This document shows positions 1-6,696 of a stretch of DNA of 16,407 nt, one piece after another (the first letter of the stretch is position 1; each line of letters starts with the position of its first letter). This stretch comes from DAOTVD01 sp034437075. Lineage in GTDB: Bacteria; Chloroflexota; Anaerolineae; Aggregatilineales; J027. The position numbers and the translations under genes are program-made. Under the pieces are notes generated by a model. The model saw only the letters and a program-made list of their open reading frames with translations, ran no database searches and was not told the origin of the DNA. The stretch is from contig DAOTVD010000388.1 of the NCBI GenBank assembly GCA_034437075.1, forward strand, positions 1 through 16,407, written 5' to 3'.

Positions 1-8
1 CGGACTAA

Positions 9-183
9 GGCTTTTCCAGAAAAATAATTACCCCTCCCCAGCCCCTCCCCGAATTCAGGGAGGGGCTATTATGCGCACGAGTAAGTTCTCCCCCCGAATT
101 CGGGGGGAGCTAGAGGGGGGTAAAATCAAGACGGTATCCTTTTCGACAAAAGCAAGCGGCATAGTTAAATACTTGGAAAAGCC
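9..183 (+). mobile_element. MITE-like element, copy A
   Basis: This is a 175-bp non-coding element with terminal inverted repeats GGCTTTTCCA / TGGAAAAGCC, flanked by the 3-bp direct repeat TAA (6-8 and 184-186). The interior holds two successive C-run/G-run palindromes, each centred on GAATTC, which would fold into strong hairpins. Three further copies lie at 1006-1181, 10503-10677 and 13846-14020. It encodes no transposase, so it would have to be moved in trans. The three-base duplication suits several IS families, including some IS5 subgroups, but the parent is not in the window. This copy reads AAGACGG where the others read AAGCCGG. Confidence 0.88.
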
Positions 184-186
184 TAA

Positions 187-551
187 CACCCCCCAGAACA
201 GCACCAGCAGCCTCGGTCACGGCACGTTGGCCGTCGTCAAGCTGCTGGTCTGCGTTGCGAGGCCCATCATCGTGCGCATGGCGTGTGCGCGGGGCCGTCG
301 TTACGTTCGGATTGCTTACGCCTCCCCCCCCTGGGGATACGGTTCATGTTTACATTATAAGAGAGAATGGGCGCGACGCGAAACATTCCACTTTCTTATG
401 GACTTTCCTGACAGATGTGATCCGTCATCAGTTTAAGGTGACGATTGTCATCTGGGGGTGTTTCGCTCTACCCCGTACCTATTTTTGATCGTCCCGACCC
501 AAAAGCATGCTACCATTGAAATACCATAAAGACAGAGGGACACTAACCACG
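187..551. other. gene-free stretch upstream of the Roadblock gene
   Basis: About 365 bp between MITE copy A and the Roadblock start codon. Open frames here (for example on the plus strand to 436) start inside the MITE and are low-complexity; none resembles a protein. A small inverted repeat, TGAC-GATT-GTCA, lies near 438-449, and a looser TGAC...GTCA pair lies near 409-427. No convincing -35/-10 pair was found. The promoter of the downstream gene is presumably here. Confidence 0.5.
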
Positions 552-920
552 ATGCAACTACGCAACCAAAATGACGTACTTGAGCTACTCATTCGGCTTG
601 TGAATGACAACCATGAGATTCAGGGCTGCGTGGCGGTGCAGACTGATTCGGTTACTATTTATGCCTCGGCGCTGCCCGCTAACCTCAGCCAACAGCGCGT
701 GGCGGCCATGGCGACAACCGCGCTCTCTTTGGGCGAAAAACTCGCCCGGGATGTGAACATCTTGCATCCTGCCGAAATTGTCATCCAACAGGGCGGCGGG
801 TATATCATCGTCATCCCCGTGGATGAACACACCGTGTTGCTCACCTTGACCAACCCCGGCGCGCACCTGGGCTTCGTGCGGCACGATTTACTGAACACCG
901 CCCGCGCCATGCTGGCGTAA
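552..920 (+). CDS. Roadblock/LC7-like domain protein
   Basis: A single small alpha/beta domain of 122 residues. An N-terminal helix (about 6-20) is followed by GCVAVQTDSVTIYASAL (25-41), a long helix (47-68), then EIVIQQGGGYIIVIPVDEHTVLLTLT (75-100) and a C-terminal helix. This is the pattern of bacterial Roadblock/LC7 (MglB-like) proteins, which usually dimerise and regulate small Ras-like GTPases or act as scaffolds. The start at 552 puts AGAGGGA about 11 bases upstream; an in-frame ATG at 507 would add 15 residues with no clear ribosome site. No MglA-type GTPase is next to it, so the partner is unknown. The gene sits alone between MITE copies A and B in opposite orientation. Confidence 0.72.
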   Translation: MQLRNQNDVLELLIRLVNDNHEIQGCVAVQTDSVTIYASALPANLSQQRVAAMATTALSLGEKLARDVNILHPAEIVIQQGGGYIIVIPVDEHTVLLTLTNPGAHLGFVRHDLLNTARAMLA

Positions 921-1005
921 GGCGCGCGTCAGGCCCTTTTCAGACACACGCTCGAGGAGCGTCAAGCAACGCGGCGCCGTACGACGTATTCTGTAGATAC
1001 TGTTA

Positions 1006-1181
1006 GGCTTTTCCAAGTATTTAACTATGCCGCTTGCTTTTGTCGAAAAGGATACCGGCTTGATTTTACCCCCCTCTAGCTCCCCCCGAATTCAGGGGGA
1101 GAACTTACTCGTGCGCATAATAGCCCCTCCCTGAATTCGGGGAGGGGGATGGGGAGGGGTAATTATTTTTCTGGAAAAGCC
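1006..1181 (-). mobile_element. MITE-like element, copy B
   Basis: The second copy of the 175-bp element, inverted relative to copy A, with the same ends and a perfect 3-bp target repeat TTA (1003-1005 and 1182-1184). It is 176 bp because of one extra base in the C-rich stretch near its left (element-sense) end. Its second GAATTC palindrome is imperfect and introduces TGA into the short reading frame that runs through other copies, which argues against that frame being coding. It ends 25 bp before the start codon of the broken L,D-transpeptidase gene. Confidence 0.88.
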
Positions 1182-1206
1182 TTATGATCTATGGAAGGAA
1201 TCGCGC

Positions 1207-2013
1207 ATGCGCCGTGCCTTGTTTATCGCCCTGTTGACGGGTTTGTTCTTAGGGCTGAGTGGCTCCGCCGCGAGCGCCACGCCTGGCGCTTGATCGGGCA
1301 TTGCCCCTGGCACCCTCACTTATGCCGAAGTGGTTACCGCGCCGGAGGCCGTCTACCGCCAGGTGACGCCCAATAGCGGCCCCGCCGATTGGATTCGCGA
1401 ACCGAATACGTTTTTGTTCGGCCAGGCCATTACCGTCTCCGAGCGGCATCGTTTTCTGGATCGGGAACATATTGTGCGCGTGGAAGTCGGCCCGGATGGC
1501 CTCTGGGGGCGTATTCAACCGGATGGCCTGCACAGTCCGTATATCCCCGAGCCGACCGCCTTTCATCCGGTGTACATCCGCCTAGAGCACTTGCGCCCTT
1601 TGCCGCCGGAGAGCTTCGCGCCGCTGAGCGTCACGCCGGATGTTCAACCCCAAGATAAGCTCGTCGTCATCATCCGGGACGCGCACCCGCGCCTGGTGCT
1701 CTACGAAGGCGAGTAGATTGTGCTGCATACGCCCGTGGTGCTCGGCCCCACCCACCCCGGCGATTATCGCGTCTATCGCACGCGCGCCACGGACGACATG
1801 CCCGGTATCCCCGGCGTACCGTATTCAAATTATTTCAGCGGCGGGTTCAGCATCCATGGCGCGCCATGGTGGAACTGGCGCGAGACCGCGCGCGGGCTGC
1901 TAGAAGATGCGCTGATGGGCGAGGCACGCGCCTATCAACAGGCCGAAGCACAATGCAGCGCCCCGCCGCATCGCCTGGTGCCAGATCGCTGGCGCTTGCC
2001 GCCGAGTGAGTGA
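1207..2013 (+). pseudogene. broken SH3-like / L,D-transpeptidase (YkuD) gene
   Basis: One continuous frame from ATG 1207 to TGA 2011-2013 (268 codons), interrupted by TGA at 1291-1293 and TAG at 1714-1716. AAGGA (1195-1199) precedes ATG, and residues 1-24 form a secretion signal (MRRALFIALLTGLFLGLSG...). After the first stop, residues from about 38 look like the SH3-like module seen before YkuD domains (YAEVVTAPEAVYRQV...). From about 150 the YkuD core follows: KLVVIIRDAHPRLVLYEGE, stop, IVLHTPVVLGPTHPGDYRVY...FSIHGAPWW. The expected SHGCVR catalytic motif after it is missing; WNWRETARG continues instead. Both stops fit single C-to-T changes (CGA to TGA, CAG to TAG). Intact relatives cross-link peptidoglycan outside the membrane; this copy should be inactive. 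Confidence 0.8.
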
Positions 2014-2028
2014 TGCTGAAAGCAACTA

Positions 2029-2057
2029 GGGGCTTTTTCGGAATGATCAAAAGCCCC
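2029..2057. terminator. stem-loop after the broken gene
   Basis: GGGGCTTTT (2029-2037) pairs perfectly with AAAAGCCCC (2049-2057) around an 11-base loop. It begins 16 bases after the final stop. The U-rich side lies inside the stem, not after it, so its terminator role is likely but not canonical. Confidence 0.5.
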
Positions 2058-2111
2058 GACCAACGCCCTACTTCGGGCCAGTTGACCCATCTAGCGGCGT
2101 GAAGCTTCTTC

Positions 2112-2117
2112 TATAAT
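2112..2117 (+). promoter_or_regulatory. possible -10 box upstream of the FNT gene
   Basis: A perfect TATAAT at 2112-2117 in the 177-bp space before the FNT start. No good -35 lies at 16-18 bp; TTGACC at 2082-2087 is 24 bp away. Weak call. Confidence 0.3.
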
Positions 2118-2234
2118 ACACATAGATGCGCCTCCGGCACCTCGGCTACTTGGTCGTGCCCCCCCGCATCATCTGACTCAAAACACCCATTCACTGCGTA
2201 AGCGTTTACCATTCAGCAAAGGAGCACCCTCAGC

Positions 2235-3149
2235 ATGTCTGATACCCATGACTCTCAACCCAATCCAGATAACGCCGATAGCCCCATCAAGGGGCCGCCC
2301 AAAGGTGAAGCCGTGCACGATTATTTCTCAGCGGATGAGATTTTTCAGCGCGTAGCCGCCACTGCCGACGAAGAAATGGGCCGCCATGCGCGCTTGATGT
2401 TCTTTAGCGGTATCGCGGCGGGCCTCTCGATTGGCCTGGCCTTCTTCGCGCGCGTGGCCATCACCGCCGAAGTGCCGGATACGCCCCTGGTGGGCAATTT
2501 GCTCTATCCGTTAGGCTTTATCTTGATCGTCGTGGGGCGCTACCAGCTTTTTACCGAAAACACCTTAACCCCCGTGACGCTCGTTCTGACGCGCCTAGCC
2601 AGCCTGCCTAGCCTCTTGCGCGTCTGGGGGACGGTGTTGGTCGCCAACCTGGTCGGTAGCACGGTGCTGGCCTTATTGCTAGCCTATACCGACATTTTCA
2701 GCCCTGCCGCCTCGGCGGTCGCGGTCGATTTCTGGGAGCATGCCATCTCGCTCTCTTGGGAGACGCTGTTCTTTAAGGCCGTGATGGCGGGTTGGCTGGT
2801 GGCCAGCATGGTGTGGCTCGTCCATGCCGCGCGCGAAACCATCTCGCGCTTAATCCTCGTCTTTCTGACCATGTACCTCATCCCTTCCGCCGATTTATAT
2901 CACTGTATTATCGGCTTTTGCGAGGCGATGTACGCCGTCTTTTTGGGCGAAGCTGCCCTGGGCACGGCCATATTTAGCTTTTTCTTGCCCGTTTTGCTGG
3001 GGAATACGGTGGGCGGGGTGTTGTTGGTGGCCATCCTCAACTTCGCTATGACGGAGGATTCGCGCTTCCCCACCCGCGACGAGAAAAGACTGCGCCTCTC
3101 TTGGCGGCAATGGGTCAGCGAATATCACACGGGCAGCCCGAACAGTTAA
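2235..3149 (+). CDS. formate/nitrite transporter (FNT) family channel, YfdC-like
   Basis: A 304-residue polytopic inner-membrane protein. A polar N-terminus (1-50) precedes about six membrane helices (near 52-75, 88-104, 131-152, 176-198, 203-217 and 241-271). FNT hallmarks seen are GRYQLFTENTLTPV (101-114), the pore-lining histidine candidate H223 in ADLYHCIIGFCEAM, and LLGNTVGG (254-261). FNT proteins are pentameric channels for small monovalent anions such as formate or nitrite. The long acidic N-terminus and sequence flavour resemble the YfdC branch, whose substrate is not settled. AAAGGAG lies about 10 bases before ATG. The stop overlaps that of the convergent gene (TTAA, 3146-3149). No formate or nitrite enzyme is adjacent. 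Confidence 0.86.
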   Translation: MSDTHDSQPNPDNADSPIKGPPKGEAVHDYFSADEIFQRVAATADEEMGRHARLMFFSGIAAGLSIGLAFFARVAITAEVPDTPLVGNLLYPLGFILIVVGRYQLFTENTLTPVTLVLTRLASLPSLLRVWGTVLVANLVGSTVLALLLAYTDIFSPAASAVAVDFWEHAISLSWETLFFKAVMAGWLVASMVWLVHAARETISRLILVFLTMYLIPSADLYHCIIGFCEAMYAVFLGEAALGTAIFSFFLPVLLGNTVGGVLLVAILNFAMTEDSRFPTRDEKRLRLSWRQWVSEYHTGSPNS

Positions 3150-3751
3150 TCGGCACCTTGTTCCTGGGCTTGCTGAGCCCGCGCGGAGAAATCCGGCTGA
3201 AGCTGGTTGATGATGTGCAAAATGGCGTAAAATAACAAGATCAGAAGCGTGATGAGCACGCCGACCATGGTCGATAAGCCAAAGACCGTGCCCACGTACA
3301 GCGCCCAGTACCAACTCTCGCGTACCGAATCAATATCCGTGATGGGCGCGGAAAGCAACGTCAGGTTCATCAGCCCGAAGATAAACGCCACGCAGCACAG
3401 CGCCGCGATCAACTTAATGCGCTTATAAAACCAATGATCAAATTGGGTTTCCGAACTGCGCGCAAAGCTGAAGATGGTCAACATCAGCGGCATAATCGTT
3501 GCCGAGGCGGTGACCCCCGCAAAGCATAACGTGTTCGAACTGCCGTGCATGGCGTTGACCATCTCTTGGGCGGGGACATTCTGAAAGAGGCGTTGCAGGC
3601 CAAAATACACAAAACCCGTGACAATTGCCCCCACAAAACCCAGCAAATTGGCGTAATACGTGCTGCGCGGGAAATCCGGTTCGGGCATGTCCACATTATT
3701 CTGCGCCCATTCGCGGGGTTGATTCACCATGCGTTGCATACGGTTGCTCAT
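3146..3751 (-). CDS. four-helix membrane protein, function unknown
   Basis: A 201-residue protein with a polar N-terminus (1-33), four predicted membrane segments (about 35-55, 73-97, 112-133 and 149-180) and a Gln/Ala-rich charged tail. I recognise no family motif. A ribosome site AAAGGA lies upstream of ATG (about 11 bases). Its stop codon overlaps the FNT stop on the other strand, so the two mRNAs must terminate across each other's 3' ends. It follows the 200-residue gene by 45 bp on the same strand and may be co-transcribed with it. Confidence 0.72.
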   Translation of the reverse strand: MSNRMQRMVNQPREWAQNNVDMPEPDFPRSTYYANLLGFVGAIVTGFVYFGLQRLFQNVPAQEMVNAMHGSSNTLCFAGVTASATIMPLMLTIFSFARSSETQFDHWFYKRIKLIAALCCVAFIFGLMNLTLLSAPITDIDSVRESWYWALYVGTVFGLSTMVGVLITLLILLFYAILHIINQLQPDFSARAQQAQEQGAD

Positions 3752-3796
3752 GTAGATAGATTCCTTTCAAGTGCGTCCGTTATCGGGGTGTTTTCT

Positions 3797-4399
3797 TCAA
3801 GTCGGCATATAGTGAGGCTGCTGGTTATCGGCGGGCGTGCGATATAGCCACCAGTAATCCTCGGCAGGATACGCCCGGCGCAGGTCGTCAGACCATAAAA
3901 AGTCGTCCGGTTCATCGTGCAGCAGATGGTCTAGCGCCCGGTCAATATATTCCAGACGATGATTCAAACCATTCGTGTTAACGTCTTGCGTGTGGGCTTC
4001 GTCCATCAGATGTTGCAGCATGGTCCGCCGCACGGCTTCGGGGGGGTAATCCGCCTCGGCGGCTTCTAGGTCGTCGGCGGCGTCTTCTAGGTAGGTTTCC
4101 ATCTGGGCCAGGCGGGCGCGCATTTCGCGGAATAATTTATCTCGGTAGTGTAATTTCCAGGTGTTGCGCTTGGCCGCGAAGGCCATTTTGGCCATCTGGA
4201 AGGTGCCGCGTTGCTCGGTGGGCAGGTCGCGCTGAAGTTCGTCCAGACGATGCACGCGCAGCAGGATTCCGCCGATGGTCAGGCGGGGTTGGTTTGCGCC
4301 CAGGCCGCCGTAAATGGGCTGTTCGTAAATATAGGGTTCAAAATGATTCACCATCAGGCGCAGGGTGCGTAAATCCTGCGCGGGGTCGTAAGTGGACAT
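3797..4399 (-). CDS. hypothetical soluble, mostly helical protein
   Basis: A 200-residue protein from the ATG at 4399; an in-frame upstream ATG at 4435 would lie against the neighbouring terminator's A-run and has no ribosome site. It is rich in charged residues, with a long helical, possibly coiled-coil stretch (about 75-150; KLFREMRARLAQMETYLED, then Asp/Glu/Ala-rich). The C-terminus is aromatic (YWWLYRT). No signal peptide, membrane segment or catalytic motif is visible and I do not recognise the family. It lies between the terminator of the DUF2945-like gene and the four-helix membrane protein and may share a transcript with the latter. Confidence 0.65.
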   Translation of the reverse strand: MSTYDPAQDLRTLRLMVNHFEPYIYEQPIYGGLGANQPRLTIGGILLRVHRLDELQRDLPTEQRGTFQMAKMAFAAKRNTWKLHYRDKLFREMRARLAQMETYLEDAADDLEAAEADYPPEAVRRTMLQHLMDEAHTQDVNTNGLNHRLEYIDRALDHLLHDEPDDFLWSDDLRRAYPAEDYWWLYRTPADNQQPHYMPT

Positions 4400-4438
4400 A
4401 GGGGCTGTACCTGTTTGGCTGAACGATACCCTCATCTT

Positions 4439-4465
4439 AAAAAAAAACTACCCAACGCTGTTGGG
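4439..4465 (-). terminator. rho-independent terminator of the DUF2945-like gene
   Basis: On the minus strand, a CCCAAC-AGC-GTTGGG perfect six-base stem is followed by TAG and a nine-T run. It lies about 42 bases after the stop of the gene at 4508-4762 and separates it from the next minus-strand gene. Confidence 0.85.
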
Positions 4466-4484
4466 CAGAGTCGCCATAATTGGC

Positions 4485-4500
4485 ATGGGTCAGGTGGCTA
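4485..4500. repeat. 16-bp near-repeat, copy 1
   Basis: ATGGGTCAGGTGGCTA matches the segment at 5023-5038 in 15 of 16 bases. Each copy sits just beyond the stop codon of a minus-strand gene (7 and 31 bp away). Adjacent bases also match in inverted sense (ATTGGC before this copy, GCCAAT before the other). It may be a remnant of a larger repeat. Confidence 0.5.
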
Positions 4501-4507
4501 GTCTTCA

Positions 4508-4762
4508 TCAGCCATTGCGCGCGATGTAATGTTCTTTGCCCGCCAGGCTATTGCTTTCGGGGCGAATCTCGCTCTTGCGCTTGATGAGTTCTTGGCCGGT
4601 TTGGCTCGTAATTAAATAGGCGGGGTCGGCCAAAGAGCCCATGCTGGTGATGGGTTGCCCGTCTAGGATATGGGACGTGGGGGCATGGTACACTTCTGTG
4701 ACGATGCCGCGTTGGCGGTGGCATTCCTCTTGCCAAGAAACAGTCATTCCAATGGTTATCAT
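4508..4762 (-). CDS. DUF2945 / hypervirulence-associated TUDOR-like small protein
   Basis: An 84-residue protein. The start at 4762 (MITIGMTVSWQEE) has AAGGA 8 bases upstream; a longer frame to 4795 lacks support. The pattern TVSW...QRGIVTEVY...(about 7-25), then DGQPITSMGSLADPAYLITSQTGQELIKRKSEIRPE (about 35-69), matches the compact DUF2945 fold. There, VSW..GxxxGxV opens the barrel and DDPxYLVxSDxTGxxAxHK closes it. Members are found widely in bacteria, have no agreed biochemical role, and the 'hypervirulence' name comes from fungal homologues. It is probably monocistronic, ending at the terminator at 4439-4465. Confidence 0.65.
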   Translation of the reverse strand: MITIGMTVSWQEECHRQRGIVTEVYHAPTSHILDGQPITSMGSLADPAYLITSQTGQELIKRKSEIRPESNSLAGKEHYIARNG

Positions 4763-4830
4763 TCCGGTTTTCCTTACCGCATGGGGCGCGCCCATAGCCT
4801 AATCATTGTAACGTGAAGGTCGTCTAGCGA

Positions 4831-4914
4831 CATGCAGGCTTCAGTCAGTACGAGAATACATCTACAAGCGCCGATCAGGGTCGATACGGATTATCCAGAT
4901 AACCAGCCTGCATG
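4831..4914. repeat. 10-bp inverted repeat enclosing 64 bp
   Basis: CATGCAGGCT at 4831-4840 is exactly complementary to AGCCTGCATG at 4905-4914. Inside is a smaller palindrome TTATC-CA-GATAA. It could close a structured RNA or be the ends of a small element; no flanking target duplication is seen. Confidence 0.5.
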
Positions 4915-5022
4915 ACCATTCCGATGAAAAAGTCAATGATGGCGGCGCTTGCCGCTGGTCTAAAGTTATCTTACCAGGTTTAGACTTTTTATAGACCAGA
5001 TTCAAACCATAAGCGTGCCAAT

Positions 5023-5038
5023 ATGGGCCAGGTGGCTA
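5023..5038. repeat. 16-bp near-repeat, copy 2
   Basis: ATGGGCCAGGTGGCTA differs by one base from 4485-4500. It lies 31 bp past the stop of the SDR gene on the minus strand. Confidence 0.5.
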
Positions 5039-5069
5039 CTAGAAGGTGCCCGTAAGGCCCTTAAGGCCC

Positions 5070-5867
5070 TTATGACAGCAAGGATTGCCCGCCATCGATC
5101 CAGACTTCGGTACCCGTGATGTGGCTAGCAGCGGGGGAGGCCAAAAAGCAGACCAGTTCGGCCACCTGTGCCGAGGTGCCTGGTTCTTGCCCGGTCAGCG
5201 GGATTTTGCCCTGGGGATATTCGATGGGCAGGCGCAGTTGGTTGGCCGAATCTTCCTGGTCGGTGTTTTCCATAATATCGGTGTCAATCGCGCCGGGGCA
5301 AATCACGTTAATGCGGATGCCATCGCGGGCGAGTTCGGGCGCGGTCATTTTCACGAAAGCCACTTGGCCCGCCTTGGAGCACGCATAGGCTGTGGCGCCG
5401 GTCTTGCTAAAAACGCGCGTGCCGTTCACCGATGAGGTGACGACCACCGCGCCGCCGCGCCGCTTGAGCGCGGGCAAGGCATATTTCACGGTCATGAAGG
5501 TGCCCTTCAGGTTGATATTCAGCGTTTGATCCCATTCTTCAGGCGAGAGTTCATCCAACCCCGCCCAGGTGCCGTTGATGCCCGCATTAGCAAAAACGAT
5601 GTCGATGCGGCCCATGGCCTCGTCCAGGCGATTGATAGCGCTTTGTAATTCATCCGGGTGGGAAATATCCGCCAACAGGATTATGCTCTCGGCGCCCTGG
5701 TCGGCCAGTTGGGCTTGGGTGTCTTGCAGTTCATCCTCGGTGCGGCCCAGCAAGCCCAGGCGCACGCCTTGTTTCGCTAGTTGAAAAGCCGTCGCGCGGC
5801 CAATGCCCGAACTCGCGCCCGTGATGAGCGCGACGCGCGCGCTAGCGCTATGCTGTTGGTCTGTCAT
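5070..5867 (-). CDS. short-chain dehydrogenase/reductase (SDR), classical type
   Basis: A 265-residue cytoplasmic NAD(P)-dependent oxidoreductase. It has the Rossmann motif TGASSGIG (16-23), ADIS (66-69), NAG (94-96), catalytic Asn in LNINLKG (about 118), Ser in VVTSSVNG (145/146), the YACSK pair Tyr161/Lys165, and the PG motif (191-192) before the substrate loop. The C-terminus GTEVWIDGG is typical of FabG-like SDRs. The residue after the second strand is in GLLGRTEDEL; Arg42 just past the strand suggests NADP(H), but this is inferred. The substrate cannot be read. Start at 5867 has GGGAG upstream. It is divergent from the DUF1269-like gene. Confidence 0.9.
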   Translation of the reverse strand: MTDQQHSASARVALITGASSGIGRATAFQLAKQGVRLGLLGRTEDELQDTQAQLADQGAESIILLADISHPDELQSAINRLDEAMGRIDIVFANAGINGTWAGLDELSPEEWDQTLNINLKGTFMTVKYALPALKRRGGAVVVTSSVNGTRVFSKTGATAYACSKAGQVAFVKMTAPELARDGIRINVICPGAIDTDIMENTDQEDSANQLRLPIEYPQGKIPLTGQEPGTSAQVAELVCFLASPAASHITGTEVWIDGGQSLLS

Positions 5868-6095
5868 GGGGGGGACTCCCTGGTGTGTATACTGTGCGGT
5901 TATCTTGAGTCTAAAGAAGCTGCGCGCGCCCCGCGCCCACTAGATGACCCATCCGCGTGGCGTCCTTCTGGCCCGCTTCGAGGCTGTGCCTGGCCACTTT
6001 GCCCGCGCAGCTTTGCCCATTTCACCCATTTAGGGTGGCGCGGCGCGTGTTATATTGAAGCCAATATGCAAATCTGTGATGAAAGAGTACGCCCC
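5868..6095. promoter_or_regulatory. divergent intergenic region
   Basis: This must hold promoters for the SDR (minus) and the DUF1269-like gene (plus). For the minus side, TATACA (5886-5891) is a possible -10. For the plus side, TATATT lies near 6051-6056 and overlaps a perfect inverted repeat ATATTG-AAGC-CAATAT (6052-6067), which could be an operator or a hairpin in the leader. No clear -35 boxes were found. Confidence 0.35.
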
Positions 6096-6617
6096 ATGAA
6101 CCAGCACAATATGTTTTTGGTTTTCTCGCCGGAAGCCGACGGCGCCGACCGCGCCTTGCTGCGCCTGAAAAGCGCCGAACATGGCACCGGAATCAACCTG
6201 CACAGCGCCGCGATTATCAAGAAAGATAGTGTCGGCATCACTGTGATCGACGACCGCGACCGCCTTGAATTGGACGACCACACGCTAGCGCGTGCCGTGG
6301 CGGGTGCCTTGGCCGGCATGCTCAGCGGCGGTACAGCGCACGAGGTCGTCGCCCCGGATGTGGCCGTTGCCGATGCCCAACAGGCCGCCGTGCGCCTGGA
6401 TATGGATCGCGAAGGTTTCGAAGTCATTGGCGACTTGATGACGCCCGAATCCTCGATTCTGATCGCGATTCCGAATGATGATGATGCGGTGAACTTCCAG
6501 AATGTGATCGGCGACATCTTTGGCCGCACGGTCGAGTATCGCTATTACCTGCTGGATGGCAGCATGATTGCGCAAGAGGGCACCCTACGCGCCGTGCTGC
6601 AAGAACCTGCCGTTTAG
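6096..6617 (+). CDS. DUF1269-like protein
   Basis: A 173-residue protein, taking ATG 6096 (MNQHNMFLVFSPEADGADRAL) with GAAAGAG about 8 bases upstream; ATG 6066 is an in-frame alternative adding 10 residues. The layout resembles DUF1269: an N-terminal strand with Asp-rich segment, HSAAIIKKDSVGITVIDDRDRLELDD (about 35-60), a Gly/Ala stretch ARAVAGALAGMLSGG (65-79), then a helical segment and the strand SSILIAIPND. In DUF1269 the Gly/Ala segment is a membrane-like hairpin, but here it is short and the protein is probably soluble or peripheral. Function unknown. A strong terminator follows at 6652-6678. Confidence 0.6.
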   Translation: MNQHNMFLVFSPEADGADRALLRLKSAEHGTGINLHSAAIIKKDSVGITVIDDRDRLELDDHTLARAVAGALAGMLSGGTAHEVVAPDVAVADAQQAAVRLDMDREGFEVIGDLMTPESSILIAIPNDDDAVNFQNVIGDIFGRTVEYRYYLLDGSMIAQEGTLRAVLQEPAV

Positions 6618-6651
6618 TTTAGGCCCGCAATCACCGCATTTTCTTGCCCGG

Positions 6652-6678
6652 CGCCCGCTTATGACAGCGGGCGTTTTT
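6652..6678 (+). terminator. rho-independent terminator
   Basis: CGCCCGCT (6652-6659) pairs perfectly with AGCGGGCG (6666-6673) around a six-base loop, followed by five T. It ends the plus-strand gene at 6096-6617; on the other side it lies just past the queG stop (6697). Confidence 0.88.
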
Positions 6679-6696
6679 GGGTTTGGGGGGGCAGCG

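Larger units (their letters stand above)
4763..5069. other. gene-free stretch with inverted repeats
   Basis: No credible gene lies here. It holds a 10-bp perfect inverted repeat (4831-4840 / 4905-4914), an 8-bp inverted repeat (4955-4962 / 4992-4999) with a competing 7-bp pairing (4958-4964 / 4979-4985), the second copy of a 16-bp repeat (5023-5038), and a tandem AAGGCCCTTA pair (near 5056-5075). The promoter of the DUF2945-like gene presumably lies at the left; TACAAT on the minus strand at 4805-4810 is a possible -10. Confidence 0.55.

Noticed and set aside
71..436. Open frame beginning MRTSKFSPRIRGELEGG that runs out of MITE copy A, with AGGGAGG before its ATG
   Set aside because: The same frame appears in copies C and D, but copy B has a stop in it (TGA in the second palindrome). 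The residues follow from the hairpin sequence. It is not a conserved gene, though chance translation is possible.
1291..1716. Recoding of TGA (selenocysteine) or TAG (pyrrolysine) in the L,D-transpeptidase frame
   Set aside because: Two different stop codons in one gene, no expected selenocysteine site in YkuD proteins, and loss of the catalytic motif make plain decay far more likely.
5056..5075. Tandem AAGGCCCTTA pair as the terminator of the SDR gene
   Set aside because: It overlaps the end of the coding region, has mismatched pairing and no T-run.
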